NCBI GenBank assembly: GCA_028571685.1 | Contig: CM053140.1 | Coordinates: 146,615,701 to 146,679,700 of the forward strand | Source of the DNA: Heterohyrax brucei | Taxonomy: Eukaryota > Chordata > Mammalia > Hyracoidea > Procaviidae | DNA: 64,000 nt | Direction: 5' to 3' | Part shown: positions 36,262 to 47,337 of the stretch, one piece after another | Numbering within the stretch: the first letter of the stretch is position 1 | How the letters are laid out: each line of letters starts with the position of its first letter | Translations under genes and position numbers: made by a program | The notes under the pieces: model-generated | Databases searched by the model: none | Seen by the model: only the letters and a program-made list of their open reading frames with translations | What the model was told of the DNA's origin: nothing

Positions 36262-36431
36262 CTGACTAAGCCTCCTGAAGCATGACATGATTTATCATGG
36301 CCTAGTGGGGAGGCTGATAGGAGTCCTGAGGACAGTGGCCCACTGGGGGCCCCAGGTTGACTAAGCCTCATGTGGCATGATGTAATTTGTCATGGCCTTG
36401 TGGTGAGGCTTTTGGAAAAAGCCCTGAGGCT
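36262..36431 (+). repeat. Diverged tandem duplication, 95-bp period
   Basis: CTGACTAAGCCTCCTGAAGC (36262) recurs as TTGACTAAGCCTCATGTGGC (36357). Both are followed by ATGGCCT-GTGG-GAGGCT and by CCTGAGG. The surrounding 36200-36700 may be a degraded LTR, but I could not name it. Confidence 0.75.
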
Positions 36432-37054
36432 TAGATGAAACTTCCTGGTTGATGAACATACACAGGAGAGCACAGTACATCCTTCTCTGGCACATGGAAA
36501 CTTTGTGCTATGACCCTTCCCAGACCTCATCCCAGGTATCTCTTCCTTTGTACCCTTTTTGGTGGTAATAGACCTTCAGGCCGTATGGCCTGAACACTCT
36601 TTGAGTGTTCTGTGAGTGCTCCAGTTTATCACTGAACCGCAGGGTCAGTGAGAGCCAACAGGTACTGTCATCTGCCTGTTTAGCAGTCTGATAGAAGGTG
36701 TCCTTCTGATGTGTGAGCTGTGACCTGGTTCTGACTGGCTCGGGGTGAAGGATGACATCTGTCTAATTTATAAGCTCTGATACAGCTCTAGGTGGCTGGG
36801 CCGGAGAAAGTGCTATGTGAGCAGCTGGTGATGAGGCTGGAAAAGTGGGAGGATGAGGACTGGATTCATTTCCACACTTTGGGAATAAGATCTATACTGG
36901 TTCTTACAGCTAGCAGTGGAGGTGGGATTTGCCTACAGTGCCTCTTGTTTAGGGCAGTAGCATGATATGAGGAAAGAAAGGAAGAGGAGAGTAGAATAGG
37001 GAATGAATTATTGTGGAGTTTTAAATTGCCCGAGGAGTCTTGCCTGAGTCTGTG

Positions 37055-37722
37055 TGTTAGTCATCTAGTGCTGCTGTAACAGAAATATCACAAGTGGATG
37101 GCTTTAAAAAGAGAAATTTTATTTTGTCACAGTCTCCCTCCAAACCCAACCCACTGCCATTGAGTCAGTTCCAACCCATGGCGACCCTGTAAGCCAGAGT
37201 AGAACTGCCCCATAGAGTTTCCAAGGAGCACCTGATGGATTGGAACTGCTGACATCTTGGGTAGCAGCCGTGGCACTTAACCACCTCACCACCAGTGTCA
37301 TAGTCAAGTAGGTTACAAGTCCAAATTCAGGGCATCGACTCCAGGGTCAGTTTTTGTCTGTTGGCTCTGGAGGAAAGTCCTTGTCATCTGTTCTACTGCT
37401 GGGCTGGAAGCTTCTGAGGTGCAGGGACCCCAGGTCCTTTCTGAAGGATACACTCTGCTCTTGGCACTCCTTTCTAGGTGGTATGAGGTCTCACACTCTC
37501 TGCTAGCTTCCCATTCCTTTCTACCCCAGAGACTGGCTCCAGGCACAATACAATTTTACGCACTGAGTCGTGCCCCACCAACACAACTGCTGCCCATCCT
37601 TCCTCATTGGCACCACAGAGCCAGGGTTTACAGCATATAGGAACATCGCACAGTACCAGGAATTGTGGCCTAGCTAAATGGATACACATAGTTTTTAGGG
37701 GGATATAAGTCAATCCAGGATA
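37055..37722 (-). mobile_element. MaLR-type LTR carrying an AfroSINE insertion
   Basis: Second copy of the LTR seen at 14672-15149, same orientation: TGTTAGTCATCTAGTGCTGC on the left and a decayed AAGTCAATCCAGGATA on the right. Internal blocks such as GGATGGCTTTAA and TCCAAATTCAGGGC are shared by the two copies or their expected consensus. It is split by an AfroSINE (37135-37295) flanked by the near-identical 10-mers TGTCACAGTC and TGTCATAGTC. Confidence 0.65.
37135..37295 (-). mobile_element. AfroSINE inserted in a MaLR-type LTR
   Basis: Reverse, full length: CAACCCACTGCCATTGAGTC to CACCTCACCACCAG. Near-identical 10-mers at 37125-37134 and 37296-37305 mark the insertion. Confidence 0.9.
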
Positions 37723-38547
37723 GTCTGATAGCAGATGGCAGTGGGGGAGACCATGAAAAATTTTTGGCAGGTAAGTAAAATGGGATTATTTATTATATTT
37801 TGTGGTTATCATGACAGAGTAGGTTAACGTTGAGTATTTTATTGAAATTCATAGAGAAGTGTTTGCAGCAGGCAAACTGAATATAATTCATGTGTATACT
37901 ACAGCTTCCCTAATAACTCGGCAAGACTTGCAAACATGATTTCAATTAGAAATTTTGTTCTTTGCAAACACTACAATGTAAATGTCAGTTCCACAGAATG
38001 TGCTAGAGAGTTTTGGAGTGGGCAAGTTTGCAATTTTCTGTCTCTACTGGGATTGGGCAAAAACTTAGAAGGAAGAAACCAGAGAGTGAAATATACTTGT
38101 AAAAGCTTTTGGGGATATGTGTGATATACTCTTAAGAATATGCCAGTTTGAAGTAGAGAGGAGAGGGGCATCATTTCCCTCATTCCAGGTGAAGGGGAAT
38201 CCTGTGTTTCTCTGAAGCCTGGAAGTACACTGCTGTGTGATCTTTCAAGGGCCTCGTTCTGAGCACCAACTACTGGACATCAAATCGAAAGCTCCGGGGG
38301 AAAAAAACCCCACTGTATTGTTGGAAAGCCTGTCATCTGTTTGCAGTTGTGGGCTGAGAACAGTAGCAAGCTGATGGCCAGATTGCAGCCTGGACCCTGT
38401 TTCCACGATTGATGCCCAACCTATCCATGTTTTCTCCCCTTGATGTGGCTATAGGACAGTTTGGGCCATCCCATGTGACTCTTTTTCTTCTGCTCTTGAC
38501 AGACATCATTATATATAGTACAATGAATAGTGACTAAAACCCTAAAG

Positions 38548-38750
38548 TCCTAGCCTGTTGCCGTCAAGTTGATTACAACTCATAGCAACCCTGTCAGTCA
38601 GAGGAGAACTGTCTCACAGAGTTTCGAAGGCCGGAAATCTGTGTGGCAACAGACTGCCGCTTCTTTCACCTGCTGTGTGGCTGGTGCATTTGGACAGCAG
38701 CCTTTCAGTTGGTAGCTGAGCATTTTAACCACTGTGTCCCCAGGGCTCCT
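38548..38750 (-). mobile_element. AfroSINE, long variant
   Basis: Reverse: GTTGCCGTCAAGTTGATTAC, GGCAACAGACTGCCGCTTCT, ACTGTGTCCCCAGGGCTCC. Confidence 0.85.
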
Positions 38751-38814
38751 TAGAAAGAATAGTGACTAAGTAAAAAACAAACAAACAAAACTTACACATG
38801 AGATTTTAGTCTTA

Positions 38815-38945
38815 AAAGTGGCTCTGTGAGGGTGAGTAAGCCTCTTCCCCTCTCTTAGCTTATATTTAGTTTCCTCATCTGTAAAATGAGAGTTGGATGC
38901 ACTGTCCTCTAGATTTTTTTTTCCAGTTCTTAGGATACTAGGATT
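38815..38945 (+). repeat. MIR
   Basis: Forward: AGTTTCCTCATCTGTAAAAT then GAGAGTTGGATGCACTGTCC. Confidence 0.7.
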
Positions 38946-39462
38946 ATTTGAAGTGTTAGCCAGGCCTTTGCTTTGGTTTTAAGAGCAAATGTGAGAAACT
39001 GGCTGTTTGCATGGGGGTTCCCTGAAGTGCTGGTAAGCTGAATTAAGAAGACATGCTTCTTTTTCATTGTACATTGATAATTACTGCACATTTGAAACTA
39101 GTAATTGACACTGTGCTTAAAACACAGAGAACATGTAATAATCTCTGATTCAAGCCATAAAATAGGTAGGCCCTTTTTTGTGATGGGTTTTGATGCTTGT
39201 TGAACATGTTATTTGTGACTCCTTTCTCCTACTGGATGCAATCATGGATGAACCTTGAAAACACCAGAAAGAAACCAGACCCGAGGGACAATGTATTATA
39301 TGATTCCATTTCTATGAATTATTCAGAATAGGCAAGTATATATAGACAGAAGGAAGGTTAGTGGTTCACGGGCTAGAAAGAGGGGTTAGTAGGACTGACT
39401 TACTAATAGATACAGGGTTTTCTTTCATGGTAATGAACATTATTTGGAACTAAATGGAGCTA

Positions 39463-39637
39463 AAACAACAAAACCCGTTTCTGTCAAGTTGATTTCCACT
39501 CATAGTGGCCTGTAGAGTGTAGAACTGTAGCGTGTAGAGTGTAGAACTGCCCTATAGAGTTTCCAAGGAGCGATTGGTAGATTTGAACTGGTAGATTTCT
39601 TGTAGCACTTAACCACCTATACCACCAGAGTTTTCTA
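39463..39637 (-). mobile_element. AfroSINE with internal 22-bp tandem duplication
   Basis: Reverse copy in which TGTAGAGTGTAGAACTG occurs at 39511-39527 and again at 39533-39549. A small deletion follows in the GGTAGATTT region. Confidence 0.85.
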
Positions 39638-40514
39638 GATACAGCTAGTGGTTTCGAAATGTGGTGAATGTACTAAATACTGCTGAGTTGTACATTTTAA
39701 AATGGTTAATTACAATGTCAAGTCAGTTTTACCTCAGTTAAAAAAAATACCTAGGGAAAAAGGAACCTTCTACTTTTTTTCTCTTCTATGCTGTCTTTCC
39801 TTCTTAATGCTCATCTTCCCTGTTTTGCTTAGTCACCCTTAGTTTCAACATGTTATCTCTAGAATTTTGAACTACATCTAATGATAGTAGATGATAAGTG
39901 TATGGTCATGTTAGGTCGATAAAGTATGTCTTCTAATACTGAAGTGTCCACCACTTTAAAGCCACCACAAGGGAACAGCAGACCTAGCATGGCCAAAGAA
40001 GTGCTGACAGCAGCATGGGTTTGTGTTACATGCCAATTACAGTTCTGAGATGCAGTGTAAAGTGATAATTCTTGCATTGATCATTTCCAAGTCAGTTTTC
40101 TTTGCTAATTTAGTTAATGGGTAATGCATTCCCCAGAAAGCTTTTTGACAAAAGCACTTAATAAAATTGGAAACTAAGAATTGTAATTTTTCCTGAAAGA
40201 AAATTCTGTGCCTTCGTATTGTCTGCATGCATTTATTTGGTGGTACATTTTTCTTAGAAGATGGTCAGTACTGTGTACTATACATACATCTGAACTAAAT
40301 TTTGCATATGTGATGTATTGCTCTTTGAGTAAGTCTCAATCTTTTGGGGTTAACCTTGGATACAAAGGACTTTTATCTTTGCAGTAGCCATGTAGGTTTT
40401 GTGGGGCAACGTTTTGTAGGTATGTTTTTTTCCCAAGACAATTCCTGAACAGTGAAAATGTTCCTCTTTTAAGTGTGGAATGAATCCTGTTGCAAGGAAC
40501 ATTCACTTGTATTC

Positions 40515-40605
40515 AGATTTTTACTTAGTTTCTTCATTTGTAAAATTTGGGTAACGTCAGTGTTTCCCTGTCTACCTCCTAGAATTATTATAAAGATAAA
40601 ATATC
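40515..40605 (+). repeat. MIR
   Basis: Forward: TAGTTTCTTCATTTGTAAAA, CCTCCTAGAATTATTATAAA. Confidence 0.6.
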
Positions 40606-40739
40606 TGTTGCCTGTTGGATAGCTGTACATCAATATCTAAATAATACCTCAAATTTGTTGTACCAAAAAAGAACTTTTTATTCTTTCTGTCTAAAAACTT
40701 GTTTATTCCTTCAGTTGTCATCTTCTTAGTAACTAGAAT

Positions 40740-41510
40740 GACCAGCCAGCAGCTTGCTAAGTCTAGAGATGGCAGTCGTTGGATTCCTCTTGTCCCCTCA
40801 TCCCACATTCTGCTCATCAGCAAGCTCGGCCTCTATGACAAATATCTGAACACACCTTTGCATTCTCTGTTGCTTCAACCCAGCCCAGGCCATTGTTTTT
40901 ATTCACCTGGATCATGACCACAACTTCATACATTTATCTCCTTTTTACATCTGTACTTTCCTTTCATCCACTGCTATGTAACTGTTAAAGTGGTCTGTAA
41001 AGATAAAAATTAGATCATGTTTCTGATCTGCCTCATGCCTGTCCACTGTTCTTCATATAAAATTCAGCATCCATGTCCTGCTTCATTGAGATCCTCTTTA
41101 GTCTGGCCCTGCTGCCCTCTCTAACTTCCTTGGTCATGATCCTTCAGGCATCACACTGGCCTTCTAACTGAAAACTCTAAGCTTATTTCCACAAAGGGGT
41201 GCTGATAGTTGTTTCCTTTATCTGCAGCATTCTGACCTTAGACGTTTGCATGCAATTCCTTGTAATGTCACTTTCTCAGAAAGACTTTCTTTGAATGAAG
41301 TTATACCTTGTTATACCACCCTCAGTCACCTCTAAGCCTTTTGCTGTTTAATTTTTTTTTCCCCAATAGTGGCCTACTAGACTGAAATCACCTTGTTCAT
41401 TTATTGTGTTATTTGTTTTTTCTTCCCTAGACTAGAATACAAGCTCCATGATGGTGTGGGCCTTGTCTTAGTCATTGCCATGTCTAAAAGGTGATGACGT
41501 ATTTAACAAG
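40740..41510 (+). repeat. L2 LINE, 3' region
   Basis: Forward L2: GATCATGTTTCTGATCTGCC, TCTGGCCCTGCTGCCCTCTC, CACACTGGCCTTCTAACTG and TACAAGCTCCATGATGGTGT near the end. Coding potential is gone. Confidence 0.7.
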
Positions 41511-41521
41511 GGATTAAAACT

Positions 41522-41690
41522 AAAAAAAAAACAGTTGCCACTGAGCCAGTTTAGACTCATGGTAACTCCTGTGTCTCAGAGTAACTGTCCTCTGTAAGGT
41601 TTCCAATGGTTGATTTTTTCGGAAGTAGATTGTCAGGCCTATCTTTTAAAGCACCTTTTGGACCTTTTTGGCCTCCCAGGGACTTGCACA
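41522..41690 (-). mobile_element. AfroSINE, long variant
   Basis: Reverse: TTGCCACTGAGCCAGTTTAG, TTTTTCGGAAGTAGATTGTC. Head decayed. Confidence 0.7.
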
Positions 41691-41963
41691 AGGGGTTAGG
41701 TCTGCATATTCACCAGTTGAATTGTCAGCTGCCCTCAAAGCTGAGGCAGGGTCCTGGAGGCTCTGCTGTTTAAGCCCCTTTCTCCATAAGTTACTGAGTT
41801 GGGGAATTCTGAGGTGGAGGAGTATCCTGAGGGAGATACTAGGATGGCTGGGGGTGGGGTGGGCAGCAGCTGTTTACAAACTGGCGTGTAACTATGTCAG
41901 TATGTGAACACTGAATGCCATCTTAGAACTGTGCCTAGCACATTATAGGTGCTCCTGTAAATA

Positions 41964-42523
41964 CGAGGTCCCACAATTAAGTCTGAGAATTTTACGGTTT
42001 CGAGTTCTACGTACCTCACTGCTCAATATCACCACGGTCAGCTTTGAAGTACCACCCTTGGGAAGCGATGCACTGATGCCAGCATCTAGTCCACCCTTCA
42101 GAGGGATTTTGAAACTCCTTCTGGAATGGCCATTCCTCACAGTGGCGTGGTGACAAGTTTGCCAACTTAATTGTATAGTTGTCTGTGAGGGAGTTTTTAG
42201 CCAGTGAGCAAACTGTATTCGAGTATCCTACTCTTACTCACCTGATCTGGTCTCCCACGACTTATTTCTTTACCCAGAGTTAAAGGAAATATTGAAAGGA
42301 CAGCATTTTGATGACATTCAGGAGATTAAGGGTAATATGAGACAGCTCTGACCGTCATTCCAGAAAAAGAGTTCCAAAATTGCATTCAAGGGTGGACTAG
42401 GCACTGGTGTCGGTGCATAGCTTTCCAAGGGGAATACTTTGAAGATAACCATAGTGATATTCAGCGATGAAGTATGTAGCCCTTTTTCTAGGATGAGTTT
42501 GTAAACTTAATTGGCAGTGCTTG
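41964..42523. mobile_element. Mariner-type DNA transposon fossil with fold-back (inverted) structure
   Basis: TA dinucleotides flank the element (41962-41963 and 42524-42525), and the termini CGAGGTCCCACAATTAAGTC and, reversed, CAAGCACTGCCAATTAAGTT are a diverged inverted repeat. On the + strand 42181-42480 decodes as the mariner transposase C-terminal part: YSPDL, then FLYPELKEILKGQHFDDIQEIK, with a stop and frame damage afterwards. On the minus strand 42155-41990 decodes as the same C-terminal end: FQKEFQNPSEGW, then HQCIASQGWYFK. It therefore carries two opposed copies of one end and no N-terminal or complete catalytic region. It cannot encode a transposase. Confidence 0.75.
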
Positions 42524-42794
42524 TATCCATTGAACAAATGAGTGATGGAATAGAAAAATATAAAGGAAGGAAGGTCATATAAGGCAAAGCTGCAAATGTA
42601 AGGTAGTCTCTTCCTCATTATGAGAGTATTACTGGTAATGGCTGAGCCAACTGTGGTGTTTAAAGATGCAGAATCAAAGGAAAGATCCTCGACCACCGGC
42701 AGTACCTGGTATAAAAATGCAAATCCCTGATGTGCTTTTGAGTGTGACTCCTTGTGTCAAAGGGAATTACGCCTCCAGGGGGTCAGGGCTTTAA

Positions 42795-42960
42795 TCTGGT
42801 TTTGCATCAGGTTGTGGCTTCAGGCATGTCACAGAGGCTCTTGTGTCTTTGTTTCCTTATCTCTAAACGGGGAAGAGCCTTCTCACAGTACTTCATAGAG
42901 CTGTGGTGGAAATTAAGACAGATTAAAGATAGAACATCATGCTCAGTGGGGAACCCTAAA
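42795..42960 (+). repeat. MIR
   Basis: Forward: GTGTCTTTGTTTCCTTATCT followed by a CTGTGGTGGAAATTAAGACA block, the usual MIR order. Confidence 0.65.
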
Positions 42961-43069
42961 GTGGATGATCCTAAGGCCATTGCTGACAAAGACAGTGTGG
43001 CCACTGGAGATGACAGTGACAATAGATGACAGGTACTCGTTTCAGACAAGTTCAAGCTGGTGAAAATAT

Positions 43070-43222
43070 CAGTGGTGAGGGCTACGTCTGCTAGCCTGAA
43101 GGTCAGCAGTTCAGGTATACCTGCTGCTCCTTGGACACCATGGGGCAGCTCTACTCTGTCCTCTAGGGTTGCTGTGAGTCAGAATCGACTGGACAGCGTG
43201 GTTTTTTTTTTTTGGTTTATGT
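43070..43222 (+). mobile_element. AfroSINE, head decayed
   Basis: Forward: CTGCTAGCCTGAAGGTCAGC, GTTGCTGTGAGTCAGAATCG, then a T-rich tail at 43202-43213. Confidence 0.85.
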
Positions 43223-43547
43223 GAATTGTGACATGTGTTCCTTGCGATGGAAGGCTCATATTTTAAGAAGAAATAAACTTTGCCGGAAAGTCATCTCCCT
43301 TTCAGGCTAATGCTCAGTGTGGTTTTGGAGATAGGACACTTGGATCCTCATAGAATACAACATACCTTCCTGTGAGTTTGAAGAAATGTGTTTAAAGCAA
43401 GGCCGTACTGGTGCCTGTGCTACCGTATGGTCTTCAGTTCATGGGCCCATGACAAAGGGGTCAAAGAGAGTCTGGATCAGGCCACAGCAGACCGATGAGT
43501 TGGAAAATATTTTAACAAAGTAAATTCAGAGTTAAGAAAAATTAAAA

Positions 43548-43870
43548 AAAAAAAGAGAGGTGAGGCCAAAATGGCAGAAGTGATGGATGCTTTTCTTGAC
43601 CTGTCTGACAACAAAGACTCAAAAGAACAAATGAAACTGGTAAACATGATGTCCTAGGAGCCCAGAACATCAAAAGGAAGGTTGAGAAATTGGCCTAGGC
43701 AGTGGGGTACAGAGGGTAGCTCCAGAAGTACATAGGAGTTGACAGACCTGACCCGCTGGGAAAGGGCTCTGGATAGCTCGGTGAGTGGAGTGATGGCAGC
43801 CGGAGGGCATTCACTCAGCAGGAGAAACTGGCTGGAGAGTCCACTTGGACCTCTAGAGCTAGTGAAAAAC
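43548..43870 (+). mobile_element. L1 5'-UTR-like fragment
   Basis: Begins GAGGTGAGGCCAAAATGGCA, the usual opening of mammalian L1 5' UTRs (GGCCAAGATGGC), followed by ACAACAAAGACTC and, later, CACTCAGCAGGAGAAACTGG. It points the opposite way to the L1 3' end at 44030, so it is a separate event rather than one twin-primed copy. The right edge is uncertain. Confidence 0.5.
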
Positions 43871-44029
43871 AGCAGTTGATTGTCAAATGCTGTCTTTGCA
43901 TGTAACCTACTGCCTGCCTGGATCCTTTGGGATAGGCCTCTCTTCCGTCTCTCGGGACTTTTTCTTACCTTTTCTTTCTTATTTATTTATTTTGTCAAAC
44001 AGCCTGGATTCTAATTCTGGTTTTGGGAT

Positions 44030-44490
44030 TTTTTTTTTTTTTAATTACAATAAAAGAATAAAATTTCTAACATCTGTCAATTAACTCATCTATGATAAAC
44101 CCTCAGCCTCCACCCACTCCCATAGCCAACACAGTCATTTTCTTCTATGGATAATTCTCTTGTTAAGTCTTTATAACAGGGATCTCATACAAAATTTGTC
44201 CTTTTGACACGGATTGATTTCACTCAGCATGATCTCTTCCAAATGAGACCATGCTATAAGATGTTTTCTAAAATTGTCATTGTTTTTTATCACAGCGTAG
44301 TGTTCCATTTGAGTATATGTCCGTAGTTTGCTCATCCATTCATCTGTTGATGGACATCGGGGTTGATTCCAGCTTTTTGTTATTGTGGACTGTGCTGCAA
44401 CAAACATTCGTGTACATGTGTCTATTCATGTAGCAACCCTTGTTTCTGAAGGATAAATTCTGAGGAGTGGAATTACAGGATCAAAATAGT
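44030..44490 (-). mobile_element. L1 3' end, 5'-truncated
   Basis: T run at 44028-44041 (the poly(A) in sense), then an L1 3' UTR and the ORF2 C-terminus at 44171-44407: MFVAAQSTITKSWNQPRCP, MEHYAVIKNND. It is close in layout to the copy at 63189 but only about 460 bp long, ending near 44490. No clear target-site duplication was found. Confidence 0.85.
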
Positions 44491-44553
44491 TTATCTATCT
44501 CCAGCTTTCTATTCCATTTTACACTTAATTCTTCTACTAGCTCAGTAACACTC

Positions 44554-44612
44554 CAAATAAACCAAAACCCAGACCCACTGCTGTCAAGTTGATTACGACT
44601 CACAGCAACCCT
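44554..44612 (-). mobile_element. AfroSINE 3' fragment
   Basis: Reverse, 60 bp only: CCCACTGCTGTCAAGTTGAT, CACAGCAACCCTC. Confidence 0.7.
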
Positions 44613-44754
44613 CAGATGATTATTAATGTGATTTACTGTGTAGAATAATTCATTGCAAGGTGAAAATATGTGGTTTTCTGTCCCACTTCTGTGTTGTTTG
44701 CATTCTACAGTGGAAGAACCAGTCTAAATAAAGTTCCAATTTGTAGGCTGTGTG

Positions 44755-45180
44755 TTCAGGCATTCAGTAATTTAGTGAATATTTATTAAGCCCTTATGAG
44801 CCCTGACCAGCATTGTGGTGAATTCTGGGGAATTAAAAAAAAAAAAAGAGTGCCCACCTTAGAGAACGGGATAGATGAACAATAAATAATTGTGAAAAGT
44901 GTGCAATAGGTGCCAAATTTGGATAAGTATGAATTCATTCAATGGTTGCGTTTTTGAGCCCCCGTCATGCATCAGGCCATGTTCTGGGAGTTGAGGACAC
45001 TCAGGTTATTAATGGATATTCCATACCTTGTGGTGTGTGCATGTGTGTGAGAGGGTGGTTGGAGGGAGGTGAGAGGGATCAACCCTGAAGAGATGAGGAA
45101 GGATCAAAAATGAATGGTCCTAATAAGCCAAATTAGGAATGTCAAGCAAGGGGAATAGCATGGGAATAAAAAAATTTTTT
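44755..45180 (-). repeat. L2 LINE, 3' region
   Basis: Reverse L2: GTGAATATTTATTAAGCCCT, AGATGAACAATAAATAATTG and GGATCAACCCTGAAGAGATG. Confidence 0.55.
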
Positions 45181-45261
45181 TCATGGAGGGGAAGGGGATT
45201 TTGAAAAATTACATTTCAAATACCTAGTTTGAAGGATAATTTAATAGAAACTTTTAAAAAA

Positions 45262-45745
45262 ATTGTGCTTCAGGTAAAAGCTTACACCTGAAATTAATTT
45301 CTTATGCAAAATTTTTTACATATGCTGCTTTGTGACATTAGTTGCAACTCCCACAATGTGACAGCACACTCCTGTTTCCTACCCTGGGTTCCCTGTTCCC
45401 ATTCACCCAGTTTCTGTCCCTTCTCGCCTTCTCATCCTGCCTCTAGACAGGAGCCACCCGTTTGGTCTCATATATCTGGTTGAACTAAGAAGCACACTCG
45501 TCATGAATATTATTTTATATTGTATAGGCCTGACTAATCTTTGTCTGATGAATGGGCTTCAGGAATGTTTTCAGTTCTGGCTTAACAGAGCATCTGGGAA
45601 CCAGAGTCCGAAGGATTCGTCCAGTCTCTGTCAGATCATTAAGCCTGACCTTTTTATGTGAATCTGAGTTCTGCCGGTGCTTTTCTCCTGCTCTGTCGGG
45701 TACTCTGTTGTGTTCCTTGTCAGGGTGAGAGTGGTTTTTTCCTTA
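45262..45745 (-). repeat. Unnamed retroposon-like repeat
   Basis: Reverse copy: TTGTGCTTCAGGTAAAAGCT, AATGTGACAGCACACTCC, TTCACCCAGTTTCTGTCCC, GGCCTGACTAATCTTTGTC, GAACCAGAGTCCGAAGGATT and TTCCTTGTCAGGGTGAGAG. Confidence 0.65.
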
Positions 45746-45847
45746 CAGTTTTTAAATTACAAAAAGTGGCATAATCACATTATTGAAAATAGGAAAATTC
45801 TTCTGTAATTGTATTACTCTAAGCTACTTCAGTGTGTTGGCAGTATG

Positions 45848-46102
45848 GAGTCTTAGTGATGTAGTGGGAGAGCACTTAACTGCTAACCAAAAAGGTTGCT
45901 TTGAGCCCACTGGCCAGTCTGCGGAGAAAGATGTGGAGTATGCTTCCATAAAAAATGATGCCTTGGGATCCTCATCATGGCCTAGGGTCACCGTGAGTCA
46001 GATCCGACTTGACTGCACTTGGCTGGGGTCCCTGTGGGGCAGTTCTACTTTGTTGTGTAGGGCTGCTATGAGTAGGAATCAACTCAATGTCAGTGGGTTT
46101 TT
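45848..46102 (+). mobile_element. AfroSINE long variant joined to a second 3' end
   Basis: 45848-46024 is a forward long-variant copy (AGAAAGATGTGGAGTATGCT, ending ACTGCACTTGGCTGG). 46027-46102 is a further SINE 3' end (TGTGGGGCAGTTCTACTTTG to GTCAGTGGGTTTTTT). Confidence 0.8.
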
Positions 46103-47178
46103 TCTCTTGTGTGCACTGTCATTTTCTGAACCATTTCACACTTTGCCTACATGTATTTTGCTGCTCAGATGGTCAAATAATATTCCATTCAGTGGGTATT
46201 GCATTGTTTAACACTTTAGATTCTTTTCAGAATTTTTTATGGCAAGTGTCTTTCTGCATTATAATTTTTCCCTTTGGATTTTTTCTTTTTAGACTGCCAG
46301 AAGTAGGATTATTAAATTAAAAAAATTAGCAGTTTTATAGTGTGTGGAGCATATATTTGAACCTTTTTGCACTAACTTTGGTATTACGTGAAATCTTCAG
46401 TTTCATATACCTTTCATGTTGGGTATAAATGTAAAACATTCTGAAATTTAATAGATGAAAAGGTATTTCATATATTTTACTAATAATTTATTTGATTGTT
46501 GATGAGATTTTTCCTGTAGTTTTATTTACAGGTTAATTAACTTTCCAGTTAGTTTGTTTTTTAAAAATTGTTTTCTGTTTTTGAGTCTTTTATAAGTTGA
46601 AAAGGAGCTATGAATCTCTTTCCTTAAAAACTAAAAAAAAAATAAATAAATAAAAAGAGAAAAATACGTATCTCTCTCTATTTATATTAATAAGTGTAGT
46701 CCTTTAGAAATCACACTTTTCAGTCTGAGTTTCTCTAAGAAACTGGGAAATCCATGTACCTTAATTTCTGTGATTCATCAAAGTACTCTATTAATAAGTG
46801 CTTTTTTATACCTGATTACAAAGATAGTTAATTGGAGTTGCTGGTAGTGGTAGAATAAGTATTCAACAATAAGTTGTCTGCTAAGTAAAATTATATTCAG
46901 AACAATATGATTTAAAAGTGATTGGTGTATGCACACTTGTGTGTCTGTGTGAGTTCATACCACTGGATATTGATAAACCTGGCAATGGCGTCCCTAGGAT
47001 TGTTGTTACCCAGGGGGTTAACTCATGGTGTCTCCACTCCCATTTAGACCTCTACCTGTTCCAGACAATACAGAATTGTTAGTAGTATTCTTTTGTACTA
47101 GTGTTACTTATAAATTGTGGTTCCCGTATATCAGTCCTTCTTTTCCTTTAATTGCTAGTTCGTTCTCAAAAAAGTTAC

Positions 47179-47337
47179 TGATACCTGCTGCTCTCAAGTT
47201 GATGCTGATTCATAGAGACCCTATAGGACAGTGGAACTACCTACCCCATAGAGTTTCCAAGGAGAGCCTGGTGGATTTGAACTGCTGACTTTTTGGTTGG
47301 CAGCTGTGGTGCTTAACCATTACACCACCGGGGTGTC
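47179..47337 (-). mobile_element. AfroSINE
   Basis: Reverse: GCTGCTCTCAAGTTGATGCT, CTTAACCATTACACCACCGG. Confidence 0.9.

Noticed and set aside
43548-44490. One twin-primed (inverted) L1
   Set aside because: In twin priming the inverted 5' piece lies on the side away from the poly(A). Here the 5'-UTR-like piece is on the poly(A) side, so two events are more likely.
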